IMG/VR virus record: IMGVR_UViG_3300031851_003821
Location: 1-62,962 of that record
DNA: 62,962 bases
Direction: 5' to 3' (one strand)
Origin: a virus
Shown in pieces: positions 1-7,753 of this stretch; positions within the stretch are counted from its first letter, which is position 1, and each line of letters starts with the position of its first letter. The notes beneath the pieces are model-generated. The model saw only the letters and a list, made by a program, of their open reading frames with translations. It made no database searches and was not told the origin of the DNA. A program made the translations under genes and the position numbers.

Positions 1-1
1 G

Positions 2-307
2 CCTATTGTAATGCAACAACCATTTATAATACAAAGTTGTAAGGGCAGTTTAGAGTATCTGCGTAGGTATGGATTTCGTACATTTGGCGACTTTTGGGAC
101 GAATCATACGATGAAGCAGATGATTCAGTACGCACATATGAGATAGGTAAACTGCTACAAGACATTAACACTATGAGTCAAAAAGAAAAGGCCCAACTAC
201 AAACCGCAGTAAATAGTACTGTAGAGCACAATTACAATTGGTTTTACGGAGAAGAGTTTGAAAAGCAGTTATGGAACGAATTAACTACGATGACAAATAA
301 ATGGTAA
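2..307 (+). CDS. Glycosyltransferase-like protein, C-terminal part (5' end outside window)
   Basis: The reading frame is open to the left edge, so the first in-frame ATG at 11 is probably an internal Met and the gene begins outside the window. The visible residues (PIVMQQPFIIQSCKGSLEYL, then RRYGFRTFGDFWDESYDE) align clearly with the C-terminus of the next gene (KPIKHCQPFLIAGAKGSIEQ, then LRIMGYRTFDHVVNHDYD). The two are therefore tandem paralogues. The shared motif pattern (xPIxxxQPFxIxxxKGSxExLRxxGxRTF) resembles the donor-binding end of GT-B type glycosyltransferases, but that functional reading is inference. The stop overlaps the next start in ATGGTAA, which suggests translational coupling. 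The paralogy is certain; the enzymatic role is moderate. Confidence 0.75.
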   Translation, partial: PIVMQQPFIIQSCKGSLEYLRRYGFRTFGDFWDESYDEADDSVRTYEIGKLLQDINTMSQKEKAQLQTAVNSTVEHNYNWFYGEEFEKQLWNELTTMTNKW

Positions 308-1476
308 ATTTTTGTGCAGATAAATTTGTAAATGGAAAGCCCTACCCAAACTGTGCTACATGGGAAGCAGAGCCGTATACACCTGAATGGAAACAATTTA
401 GTGTTAATGCTCCGTTTAGTGAGCCTGTACATTTTTATGAGTATTTAGATAAAGAAGGCATAGACTATCTGGTACATGATAGTGTCCTGGCACCTTGGGA
501 TAGCATTTACCCTATAAGTCTAAGTTTCTTTGATTTTAATGTGGAGTGGGATAAAATTATCCCAATGGAAGTACAAAATAGAGTACGTAGGAACGAGCTA
601 AAAATTTGGTTTTTGTACAGCGAAGGCGACAACCCTTTTCGCATACAAAAAACCCTTAATAAACAGTTAGTTAAAGCTGGTATTCCGCTGGAAAATGTCC
701 ATTTTACCAGTGCAAACACTAAAAGTCGTGATCTTACAGGCTTTGGCTACATGTGTGACGATGAATTATTGTACCGGCTCCGTAATGAGTCTTTAGCATT
801 ACCGTATCACGAGAACATCCGAAGTAAAAACTTTACTGCATTAGTGCGTACACATAAAAGTTGGCGTGCAAATACAATGGCACGTTTGTGGAGTAAAGGA
901 TTACACGAACGTGGGTATTTCAGTTATAATAATAAAATTAGTGTTGAAGAAACACCAGAAGACAACCCAATTGAAATAGATAGTTTTGGTAGTCTAAAAC
1001 ATCATACTGAATTCTTTTTAAAATTATGTCCTTTCCATGCAGATCTACTATCTAGCAACGAACACAATATGTATCATCATACAGTACAAGCTCACCACGA
1101 CGATGCCTACTTTAACTTTGTGCTTGAAACACATCTAGACACGGACCAAAGTGGTGGTGTATTTTTAACAGAAAAAACTTTTAAACCTATAAAACATTGT
1201 CAACCCTTTCTAATTGCCGGAGCGAAAGGTAGCATTGAACAACTTCGCATTATGGGATATAGAACATTTGATCATGTAGTAAATCACGACTATGACAGCA
1301 TTGAAAATAACACACAACGCTGGAATGCAGTTTGCACCGAAGTTGAACGTATTGTTAAATCAAAAAAGATACATGAAATGTTTATAGAATGCAAAGATGA
1401 TTTATTACATAATCAAGAATTATTTTTAAGTAATAAAAAGGCAACATTAGAAAGCATTTTAGAATGGGCAAAGTAA
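301..1476 (+). CDS. Glycosyltransferase-like protein (paralogue of the preceding gene)
   Basis: This is a full-length 391-residue protein whose ATG overlaps the stop of the preceding paralogue. The N-terminal half (residues 1-200) looks like an alpha/beta domain with segments such as ELKIWFLYSEGDNPF and ENVHFTSANTK. The C-terminal part carries GGVFLTEKTFKPIKHCQPF and LIAGAKGSIEQLRIMGYRTF. A conserved Glu/Lys pair (TEKTFKP) before a PF-I-G-x-x-G segment is typical of the nucleotide-sugar binding half of several GT-B families, so transfer of a sugar to an unknown acceptor is likely but not proved. It has no signal peptide or membrane helix and should be cytosolic. The neighbouring amidinotransferase starts inside its last codons, so the three plus-strand genes form one unit. 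Confidence 0.65.
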   Translation: MVNFCADKFVNGKPYPNCATWEAEPYTPEWKQFSVNAPFSEPVHFYEYLDKEGIDYLVHDSVLAPWDSIYPISLSFFDFNVEWDKIIPMEVQNRVRRNELKIWFLYSEGDNPFRIQKTLNKQLVKAGIPLENVHFTSANTKSRDLTGFGYMCDDELLYRLRNESLALPYHENIRSKNFTALVRTHKSWRANTMARLWSKGLHERGYFSYNNKISVEETPEDNPIEIDSFGSLKHHTEFFLKLCPFHADLLSSNEHNMYHHTVQAHHDDAYFNFVLETHLDTDQSGGVFLTEKTFKPIKHCQPFLIAGAKGSIEQLRIMGYRTFDHVVNHDYDSIENNTQRWNAVCTEVERIVKSKKIHEMFIECKDDLLHNQELFLSNKKATLESILEWAK

Positions 1477-2489
1477 GTAGTTACACAAGTTGGCAACCAC
1501 TAGAAGAAGTTATTGTTGGAAGAGCATATACTCCAGATTACTTTGACTTCATAGAAGATGCACAAGTTAGAAATCAACTACAACAGATACTTGCTGAAAC
1601 AAACGAAGACTTAAACAACTTACAAAAAACTTGCGAACAGTATGGCGCAGTCGTAAAACGGCCTTCTTTACCAGATAAAGACCAATTCATGAAATGGCAA
1701 ACAACAGACGGAGGTGCACCATTACCCCCACTTACTCCAAGAGACTGGCAAATCAGTCTGGGCGATAAACTGCTAAGAGTGTTACCAGTTGCGGAACTAA
1801 ATGACATATGCGATGGATATGAAAACCAAGTGATAAATCCTCATGGAGAATACTTTGATCCTGCCTGTATACTAAATGGTGCTAGTGCAAGTTGCATCGT
1901 GCGTGTAGGCACTGATATATTTTTTGATAATAGCGACCACCTGCAACCTAATCAAAGTCGTTGGATACAAGAAAATTGTTTAGACAGCAGATATAGATTT
2001 CATGAAGCAATTACAGATGGACATGGCGATGCAGTGTTTGCAATCCTAAAGCCAGGCGTACTGCTTAGTAGCAAATGGGATGATCAATTGGATTTAGCAG
2101 GTGATTTTCCTGGATGGGACATTTGTAAAATATGGGATAGTAGCATTTGGGCCGCCATGGAAGTTGGAAAGTTTAAAGAACAAAACTTTAATGGTGCGTG
2201 GTATGTACAAGGACAAACTCCTACACAAGAGTTTACACAATTTGTTGACACTTATTTAAAGAAATGGGTTGGCTTTGTAAGTGATACTGTTTTTGATGTC
2301 AATTGTCTTGTACTAGATGAAGAGAATGTTATTTTCAGTGCCTATAACAAACAAGTATTCGACTACTGCAAAAAACACAAGATAAATCCAATTATAGCAG
2401 AACTTAGACACAGTTACTTCTGGGATGGTGGTGTAAGTTGTTGTACACAAGATATACGTCGTAAAGGTGGTTTGGAAACTTATCTCTAA
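1464..2489 (+). CDS. Amidinotransferase (glycine/inosamine amidinotransferase family)
   Basis: The 341-residue product matches the arginine:X amidinotransferase fold (AGAT, StrB). The N-terminal SYTSWQPLEEVIVGR is the family opening. H187 and D189 lie in ITDGHGDAVFAILKPGVLLS, which corresponds to the family's H-x-D...PG segment. C326 lies in DGGVSCCTQDIRR and corresponds to the catalytic Cys of the GGxHC motif; the preceding His is Ser here. The family moves an amidino group from arginine to an amine through a Cys-amidino intermediate. The acceptor could be glycine, an amino-cyclitol or another amine and cannot be told. The start overlaps the previous gene by 13 bases. The stop overlaps the stop of the convergent DUF59 gene by 4 bases, leaving no room for a terminator. 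Confidence 0.88.
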   Translation: MGKVSSYTSWQPLEEVIVGRAYTPDYFDFIEDAQVRNQLQQILAETNEDLNNLQKTCEQYGAVVKRPSLPDKDQFMKWQTTDGGAPLPPLTPRDWQISLGDKLLRVLPVAELNDICDGYENQVINPHGEYFDPACILNGASASCIVRVGTDIFFDNSDHLQPNQSRWIQENCLDSRYRFHEAITDGHGDAVFAILKPGVLLSSKWDDQLDLAGDFPGWDICKIWDSSIWAAMEVGKFKEQNFNGAWYVQGQTPTQEFTQFVDTYLKKWVGFVSDTVFDVNCLVLDEENVIFSAYNKQVFDYCKKHKINPIIAELRHSYFWDGGVSCCTQDIRRKGGLETYL

Positions 2490-2803
2490 TACCAACCCAT
2501 AATTAATTTGGTTTCTTCTGGAACCATTTCCATTGTAAACTGCGGTTCGAATACCAACTGTCTATCTATAGCACGCACACCTTCAGTATTAATCATTGCT
2601 TGTTCAATGTCATTACAGATTTGATCAGCAAACGGACATGCCATTGATGTTAGTGTGTGCTCCACCCGACACCTATCGCCATCTATTTCAATTTTGTAAA
2701 TTAACCCTAAGTCGTATACACTAACACTGGGCATTTCTGGGTCATAGACTTTTTGTAATGATTCAATCACACGTTGTCTAAGATCATTTTCTTCTAACTG
2801 CAT
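2486..2803 (-). CDS. DUF59/MIP18-type Fe-S assembly protein (SufT/PaaD-like)
   Basis: The 105-residue single-domain protein starts with a helix-rich RQRVIESLQKVYDPEMPSVS, followed by VYDLGLIYKIEI. This is the DUF59 signature (DPE..v.vyDLGLiy.i). LTSMACPFADQICNDIEQA then supplies the family's conserved Cys in the MACP segment. DUF59 proteins act in Fe-S cluster maturation or transfer in bacteria. A plausible partner is the set of radical-SAM proteins encoded in the same transcription unit, each of which needs at least one [4Fe-4S] cluster; that partnership is inference. It is the most downstream gene of the minus block. Its ATG overlaps the end of the carbamoyltransferase gene by 10 bases. The family assignment is strong. 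Confidence 0.88.
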   Translation of the reverse strand: MQLEENDLRQRVIESLQKVYDPEMPSVSVYDLGLIYKIEIDGDRCRVEHTLTSMACPFADQICNDIEQAMINTEGVRAIDRQLVFEPQFTMEMVPEETKLIMGWY

Positions 2804-4299
2804 ACTGTTACGCCGTATTCTTTTTCAAAGCGATTAGCATCAGACCTGTCATCAACCATTGGCTCGCCTCTTATGTTAAGGCTAGTATTTAACAACATGG
2901 GACAACCTGTCTTTCTATACCATGCACTCAATAACCGCCTTATGCCACTATCATTATCTGGAACTGTTTGTACTCTGCTTGTTCCATCCACATGTATAAT
3001 AGCCGGAAACTCTTCTGGCTTGGTGCAACGAGCAACCACCTGCATGTAACGACTTGTGGGTTGATAAAGAGGCATTGCAAAATAGTCATGTACATGCTCT
3101 TCAAGTATTACAGGAGCAAAAGGTCTAAACTTTTGTCTACGTTTAATTTCATTTACTCGATCTTTAATGTCTGCTCCGCGTGGATCAGCAAGTAAACTTC
3201 TATTGCCCAGTGCTCTTGGACCAAATTCTGCACGTCCATTTGCAACTCCAACAATTTGATTTGTTTCTAATTCTTTCAACAGTTCGTCTACTGGATATTC
3301 TCCTGAGATATTTGAGCCCAGATAAGGTGTTGTAAAGTTTATGTCTCTACCATATGCATAAGCGGCCGCACCTAAACTGCTTCCTGCATCGCCTGGGTTT
3401 GGCATTATCCATATTTTGTTAAACAGTTCTCCCAATCGTCGATTGATAACACAGTTAAGAGCAACACCGCCCATGTAAACTAGATTTTTACTAGTGCCAA
3501 GAGCCTTTGCTCTACGCATCACACCCATAACCATTTCTTCGCATAACCGTTGTCCTGCGGCGGCAATATCCTCTACTGTAACATCAGCTGCAAACTCAAC
3601 GTCATCAATGCCAAGGTGTAGATTATCTTTGAACAGTGGAATATCTGTAAATCGCACAGTTGCACGTTTTAATGTATTGTATGCCTTGTCAGCATCGCCG
3701 TAAGCAGCCATACCCATTGTGATGTATTCTTCATCCATTGGCTTTAATCCGCAACGTTTGGTTACTGCACTGTAGAACATACCAATACTGTGTGGATATG
3801 ATTGCTTGTATAACAGTTTGTAATTTGCTTTAGCGTGTTCGCCTGCTAGGCATGCACCGTTGTAGTATGCATGGTATATGCTGATTGTATCTGATTCACC
3901 AATAGCATCTATTACCACAACTGTTGCATCATCAAATGGTGATGTTTGAAAGCCTGCGGCCGCATGAGATAGATGATGTCCAACACTGCTGATTTCTGCA
4001 GATGTTTCATTCATTATATAAGGAATAGTACGTAGTAGTTCAGTTTGTGTACGCCAAGCACCGCCCCAACTTTCTCCGCTTTTGATTTTACGCAGTTGTC
4101 GTAGATGTGGCTTTTCATAGTATACTATCTTATCAAAAGGTCCGTATTCTTTTGCCTTCTGTTGTAGACTTACTGGAATAGTGCTATCGTTTTTGATCTT
4201 GCTGTAACGTTCTGCATGTCCTGCAAACAATACTCGGTGATTGTGCAGTACAGTTAAAGCCGCGTCGTGAAATCCTGCACTAACTCCTAGTATTCTCAT
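2794..4299 (-). CDS. Carbamoyltransferase, NodU/TobZ/CmcH family
   Basis: The 501-residue protein has both family domains. The N-terminal Kae1-like domain opens with MRILGVSAGFHDAALTVLHN and carries the metal-binding HHLSHAAAGF motif (about residue 107), then VVVIDAIGE. A YrdC-like C-terminal domain carries GRAEFGPRALGNRSLLADPR (about 355-375) and ends in the LNTSLNIRGEPMVDD segment. The family activates carbamoyl phosphate with ATP to carbamoyl-adenylate and carbamoylates hydroxyls of sugars, antibiotics or Nod factors. It is somewhat shorter than the usual members of about 550-600 residues, but both domain cores are present. It is coupled to the upstream gene through TAATG. Acceptor unknown: it could be a glycan made by the nearby glycosyltransferases, or a modified nucleobase. 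Confidence 0.92.
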   Translation of the reverse strand: MRILGVSAGFHDAALTVLHNHRVLFAGHAERYSKIKNDSTIPVSLQQKAKEYGPFDKIVYYEKPHLRQLRKIKSGESWGGAWRTQTELLRTIPYIMNETSAEISSVGHHLSHAAAGFQTSPFDDATVVVIDAIGESDTISIYHAYYNGACLAGEHAKANYKLLYKQSYPHSIGMFYSAVTKRCGLKPMDEEYITMGMAAYGDADKAYNTLKRATVRFTDIPLFKDNLHLGIDDVEFAADVTVEDIAAAGQRLCEEMVMGVMRRAKALGTSKNLVYMGGVALNCVINRRLGELFNKIWIMPNPGDAGSSLGAAAYAYGRDINFTTPYLGSNISGEYPVDELLKELETNQIVGVANGRAEFGPRALGNRSLLADPRGADIKDRVNEIKRRQKFRPFAPVILEEHVHDYFAMPLYQPTSRYMQVVARCTKPEEFPAIIHVDGTSRVQTVPDNDSGIRRLLSAWYRKTGCPMLLNTSLNIRGEPMVDDRSDANRFEKEYGVTVCS

Positions 4300-4829
4300 T
4301 ATAACCTGTCTTCGTATTCAGATACCGGAGGTATTTCACCGGTAGTCATTTCAGTATCTTGTGTGGAAAATGTTATTGTAGCAACATAGTCGCATTTGTT
4401 GTTGCATATTGGATCTACTATTGGTGTGAATACCATGCCTTCTTCATAGGTCCAGTTGCCTGTTTGCCATCCAGTTTTGTTCTCACTAGTACCTGAGGTC
4501 TGACTGGTAGCAGTAACATCAAAATACATTTTTATATTTTGATCATCTGCAGGTAAGTCACCTCTGTTTACTGTATAGCCATTGTTGCCATCCGCAGTAA
4601 TCTCAGCAGTCATCCATACAGGATCTGTGCCTTGAAAAAAGTCTAGCCAATCTTTTAAGGTTTTTTTCCAATCTTTGTCAACAGTGTTGGTAATTGTGCC
4701 ACCATTGGGATCAACAGTATGAATGTGATGTTTGGTACGCACTGCACTACTGCGATCCTCTATCCAATTAATTGTGTAGGGAGTATTGTTTACAATTGTT
4801 AATACATTAGACCAATGATTTTTACTCAT
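4299..4829 (-). CDS. Hypothetical protein, beta-rich, 176 residues
   Basis: Not recognised. The sequence alternates short hydrophobic strands with Thr/Asn/Asp-rich turns (NVLTIVNNTPYTINWIED near the N-terminus, DYVATITFSTQDTEM near the C-terminus). This suggests a beta-sandwich such as a carbohydrate-binding or virion-associated domain. It has no signal peptide, no membrane segment and two Cys close together in DPICNNKCDYV. It is packed tightly between metK (its ATG follows the metK stop directly) and the carbamoyltransferase gene (TAATG overlap), so it belongs to the same operon. A lectin-like or structural role is a guess from composition only. Confidence 0.6.
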   Translation of the reverse strand: MSKNHWSNVLTIVNNTPYTINWIEDRSSAVRTKHHIHTVDPNGGTITNTVDKDWKKTLKDWLDFFQGTDPVWMTAEITADGNNGYTVNRGDLPADDQNIKMYFDVTATSQTSGTSENKTGWQTGNWTYEEGMVFTPIVDPICNNKCDYVATITFSTQDTEMTTGEIPPVSEYEDRL

Positions 4830-5933
4830 TTACCAACCTATCTTCTCCCAAGGAACATCTTTGTTGCCAAAGTGTCCGTATGTGCAATTTGCACTGTAGT
4901 TGTAAAAGTTGAAAAGATCAAATCTATCAATTATACCTTTAGGTGTGAGATCAATGTTTTCACGTATAAACTTTTGTATACTGCGATTGTGTCCATTTGA
5001 ATCTATGTAGACACTGGTAGGTTCTTTTACACCAATGGCATATGATATCTGTATTTGACACCAGTCTGCCATGTCGTCTGCTACAACGTTCTTTGCTAAC
5101 CAACGTGCCATATATGCTGCCGTTCTATCTACTTTTGTAGGATCTTTTCCTGAGAAAGCACCACCACCATGAGGAGCAAAGCCGCCATAGGTATCAACGA
5201 TAATTTTGCGTCCTGTAAGGCCAGTGTCACCATCAGGACCACCAATGACAAAATTGCCAGTTGGATTAAGATGGAATACAGTCTTGTCATCTATTAAATC
5301 TCCTAGTACTTCTTCGCATGCCGATCTTGTAGCCATACGTGCGGGTTCATAAAAGCTCTCATCTTTGTGTTGTTGACTTACCACAACTTGATCAATACGT
5401 TTTACCTTACCGCCGTCATACTCTACACTAACTTGACTCTTAGCATCAGGTCCAAGATATTTGTATCCATCTACACGTTTTTCTTTTATATTTTTTAATA
5501 TTTCATGAGAATAGTAAATTGGGGCGGGCAGATACGCATCATTCCCATTGCATGCGTAACCAAACATAATACCTTGATCACCTGCACCAAAATCGTCTGT
5601 GCCCAGTGCAATGTCGGCACTTTGTGAGTGCAATTGATTGTTGATTGTTTTATTATCAACTGTCAGTTTATCCCAATGAAATCCCGCTTGCTCGTAGCCA
5701 ATCTCTTTTACTTTGTCTCTTATAATTTGTTCAACTTGTTCATCAGAGATATTAAAGTTTTTAACTTCACCTGCTAGTACAACATAGTTTGTTGTGACCA
5801 TTGTTTCAACTGCTACTCTGGTTGTTTCATCACCGGCTTTGAGTCCAGCGTCAACCAATGCATCTGATATTTGGTCTGCTATTTTGTCAGGATGCCCTTC
5901 GCTCACTGACTCTGATGTAAAAATATAACTCAT
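4830..5933 (-). CDS. metK: S-adenosylmethionine synthetase
   Basis: The 367-residue protein is MetK, which makes SAM from methionine and ATP. All the signature stretches are present: FTSESVSEGHPDKIADQISD at the N-terminus with the ATP-binding GHPDK, GAGDQGIMFGYAC in the middle (family signature), and GGGAFSGKDPTKVDRTAAY towards the C-terminus (the P-loop-like signature). The length is close to the cellular enzyme of about 384 residues, and the active-site segments look intact. The ATG overlaps the stop of the 34-residue gene upstream (ATGA). A phage metK is unusual. Its location among five radical-SAM genes and an MTA/SAH nucleosidase gene suggests it supplies SAM to them, which is inference. 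Confidence 0.97.
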   Translation of the reverse strand: MSYIFTSESVSEGHPDKIADQISDALVDAGLKAGDETTRVAVETMVTTNYVVLAGEVKNFNISDEQVEQIIRDKVKEIGYEQAGFHWDKLTVDNKTINNQLHSQSADIALGTDDFGAGDQGIMFGYACNGNDAYLPAPIYYSHEILKNIKEKRVDGYKYLGPDAKSQVSVEYDGGKVKRIDQVVVSQQHKDESFYEPARMATRSACEEVLGDLIDDKTVFHLNPTGNFVIGGPDGDTGLTGRKIIVDTYGGFAPHGGGAFSGKDPTKVDRTAAYMARWLAKNVVADDMADWCQIQISYAIGVKEPTSVYIDSNGHNRSIQKFIRENIDLTPKGIIDRFDLFNFYNYSANCTYGHFGNKDVPWEKIGW

Positions 5934-6034
5934 TTGTATATAAAAGGATCCCTTTTCCGTAGTTCTTTAAGTTTCTTACGATATCGTATTTCTAGTTTTA
6001 TCTTATTAAAAAGATTCTTAATCCATGTTATCAT
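5930..6034 (-). CDS. Small basic protein, 34 residues
   Basis: A short gene fills the gap between metK and the next gene. It encodes 34 residues beginning MITWIKNLFNKIKLEIRYRK and ending LKELRKRDPFIYK. Three facts support it. There is a Shine-Dalgarno-like AAAGGTG six bases before the ATG. Its TGA overlaps the metK ATG in ATGA, the coupling used elsewhere in this block. The protein is a coherent amphipathic, Lys/Arg-rich helix ending in RDPFIYK. I recall similar short proteins with a C-terminal KRDPFIYK in other T4-like phages, but could not check this. It also overlaps the end of the upstream gene by 17 bases. Function unknown. Confidence 0.7.
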   Translation of the reverse strand: MITWIKNLFNKIKLEIRYRKKLKELRKRDPFIYK

Positions 6035-6704
6035 TATACACACCTTTTGTCTGTTTGTCAAGTAGTTCTGGATCAAATAATGGAACTGCACAAAAAGTTA
6101 AAGTACCTTTGTTTATCTTTGATACAGAACGCTTATAAGCAATTACAGTTTCTAAGTTATAGTAATTATACTCAGGATCAATAGGGGTTGTCCATTTTAA
6201 ACTGCTGCCAATTTGTGTTCCATGTTGAACATCATAGTTTGGTTCAACAGTACCTGCAAATTCATTGAAGTCAGTGTTCCAGTCTAGTAAGTATGGCAGT
6301 ATTAGCAGGCGCCATCCTTTTGACATTTTTGCACGCCAAGGATAGTTAAGAATTTTAAATCTATATTCATATAGACTGTAATCATCATCTGCCCAAGGTT
6401 TATCTCCTTTATTACCAAATATTGTGCCGTCAACCATTGGGGCTGATACTCTGCCCCTTGCAAAATATGTGTCGTATCCATCTAAGTCTTCTGGTAATGG
6501 AATAGTATAACCAATACTTGCAAGTCCTCTAAAACCTAAACAATTTCTTATTGTTTGTTGTTCAGCAAATGTAACTTCATCTCTTTTTCCTTTAAGTTTT
6601 TTAAACCATTCAGGCATGTGGTTACGCATAGGTGTAGGTGCTGGACATTTAAGGTACTGTATTTCTGGATCATCACAGTATTCCCACTCAAGAAAATTAT
6701 TCAT
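6018..6704 (-). CDS. Conserved phage-type hypothetical protein, 228 residues
   Basis: Not recognised with certainty. The protein is rich in Trp, Tyr and Pro. Near the N-terminus it has the segment KCPAPTPMRNHMPEWFKKLK, a kind of opening I associate with uncharacterised marine phage proteins. The middle has GWRLLILPYLLDWNTDFNEF and the C-terminal part has alternating strands. No signal peptide or membrane helix is seen. Its ATG overlaps the stop of the next upstream gene (ATGA), so it is translated from the same message as its neighbours. A role connected with the radical-SAM or glycan genes can only be guessed from position. Confidence 0.6.
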   Translation of the reverse strand: MNNFLEWEYCDDPEIQYLKCPAPTPMRNHMPEWFKKLKGKRDEVTFAEQQTIRNCLGFRGLASIGYTIPLPEDLDGYDTYFARGRVSAPMVDGTIFGNKGDKPWADDDYSLYEYRFKILNYPWRAKMSKGWRLLILPYLLDWNTDFNEFAGTVEPNYDVQHGTQIGSSLKWTTPIDPEYNYYNLETVIAYKRSVSKINKGTLTFCAVPLFDPELLDKQTKGVYNDNMD

Positions 6705-7753
6705 ATCAAAGGTACCTGCAGTTGTTTACTATCTGCCCAAGTGTAATCATATTCAGCATATGAATCACTGGTTTTAATACTATATACATCAAGATGATTA
6801 GTTAATATACTTAAAACTCCTTGAAAATCTTTACAAGCAAAACTTTTCTCCAGATCAACCTGTCCAATTTTTGGGTGTCCTATTGTTAAACTTGGATCGT
6901 CAGGATCAAAATTATTAGCAACTAGCCATTTCCTAAACTCGTTTAGTTTAGTTTGCATAAAAGGCCTATCACGGGTATCTTGTCCCCATTCTATGTCAAA
7001 GTCACCAGCAGCCTCTGTTTGTGGTTTTAATGTTGTAGTTGTTAATTCATCAATACGACTGTCTGCACCTTCATCCTGGAACACTTCATAATGGTGTTTA
7101 CCAACTGCTTTGTTAACTCCAACATACACACCGCCGTGGTCTCTTGCTATAGAATCAATTCCAAACAGGTTGTAGTCTTCGTCGTCTAGTATAAACCGCG
7201 GTGCATGTAACCAACACATTACGTTACTCGGACGTACCCATTCTGGAGCACTGGTTACTTTACCTAAGCTCATGATTAAACATTCTGCCTCGTGACATAG
7301 TAAGTTCAATTGTCTTATGTGCCATCGTGTTTCTGCATCTGCATTTGTGTAATGTTTGCTCATTGCACCACTTACTCCTTGTGTTTCTTCAAAGTATAAA
7401 TGCAACTGGTTAAGTTTGTCATGATTGAGGCCAATAATTTCGCAATTTCCTAATTTGCTCCAACGCTTAGTTGTCATGTTTGCAACTGTAAAATAGTCTT
7501 TTATTTCGTAGTCAATGCTACTACCGTTTATAGCCGCAATGGTTTGATTTATTTGCGTTACAATCACATCAAGATCACGTTCGCAATTTGGAAAGCCCAT
7601 AAAACAGTAATTCTTTTCGAGATGTAGTTTATTATCTAAAACATCATTGAATGCATTTAACCATTTTTTACTTAGACTGTTATCATAAACATCAAAGTAT
7701 ACGTGTAATAAACCATCTGCTCCACGCAGTTTCATTTCTATTCTATCCAGCAT
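6701..7753 (-). CDS. Hypothetical protein, 350 residues
   Basis: Not recognised. It is a cytosolic-looking mixed alpha/beta protein. The N-terminus (MKLRGADGLLHVYFDVYDNS) and a central region rich in His and Trp (ADAETRWHIRQLNLLCHEAE, VMCWLHAPRFILDDEDYNLF) are notable. The C-terminal part contains FRKWLVANNFDPDDPSLTIG. No motif gives an activity. It lies between a radical-SAM gene (start overlaps that gene's stop by 11 bases) and the 228-residue unknown (ATGA overlap), so it could be a substrate, a scaffold or a partner of the radical-SAM protein. The ATG at 7753 fits the overlap pattern; an internal Met at residue 7 is an alternative start. Confidence 0.6.
   Translation of the reverse strand: MLDRIEMKLRGADGLLHVYFDVYDNSLSKKWLNAFNDVLDNKLHLEKNYCFMGFPNCERDLDVIVTQINQTIAAINGSSIDYEIKDYFTVANMTTKRWSKLGNCEIIGLNHDKLNQLHLYFEETQGVSGAMSKHYTNADAETRWHIRQLNLLCHEAECLIMSLGKVTSAPEWVRPSNVMCWLHAPRFILDDEDYNLFGIDSIARDHGGVYVGVNKAVGKHHYEVFQDEGADSRIDELTTTTLKPQTEAAGDFDIEWGQDTRDRPFMQTKLNEFRKWLVANNFDPDDPSLTIGHPKIGQVDLEKSFACKDFQGVLSILTNHLDVYSIKTSDSYAEYDYTWADSKQLQVPLI

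Noticed and set aside
11-307. Complete 98-residue gene starting at the ATG at 11
   Set aside because: The frame is open to the edge and the residues before the ATG (PIV) align with the paralogue, so it is the end of a longer gene.
5940-5956. AAAAGGATCCCTTTT as a terminator between metK and the next gene
   Set aside because: The palindrome lies inside the coding sequence of the 34-residue gene and has no U-run.
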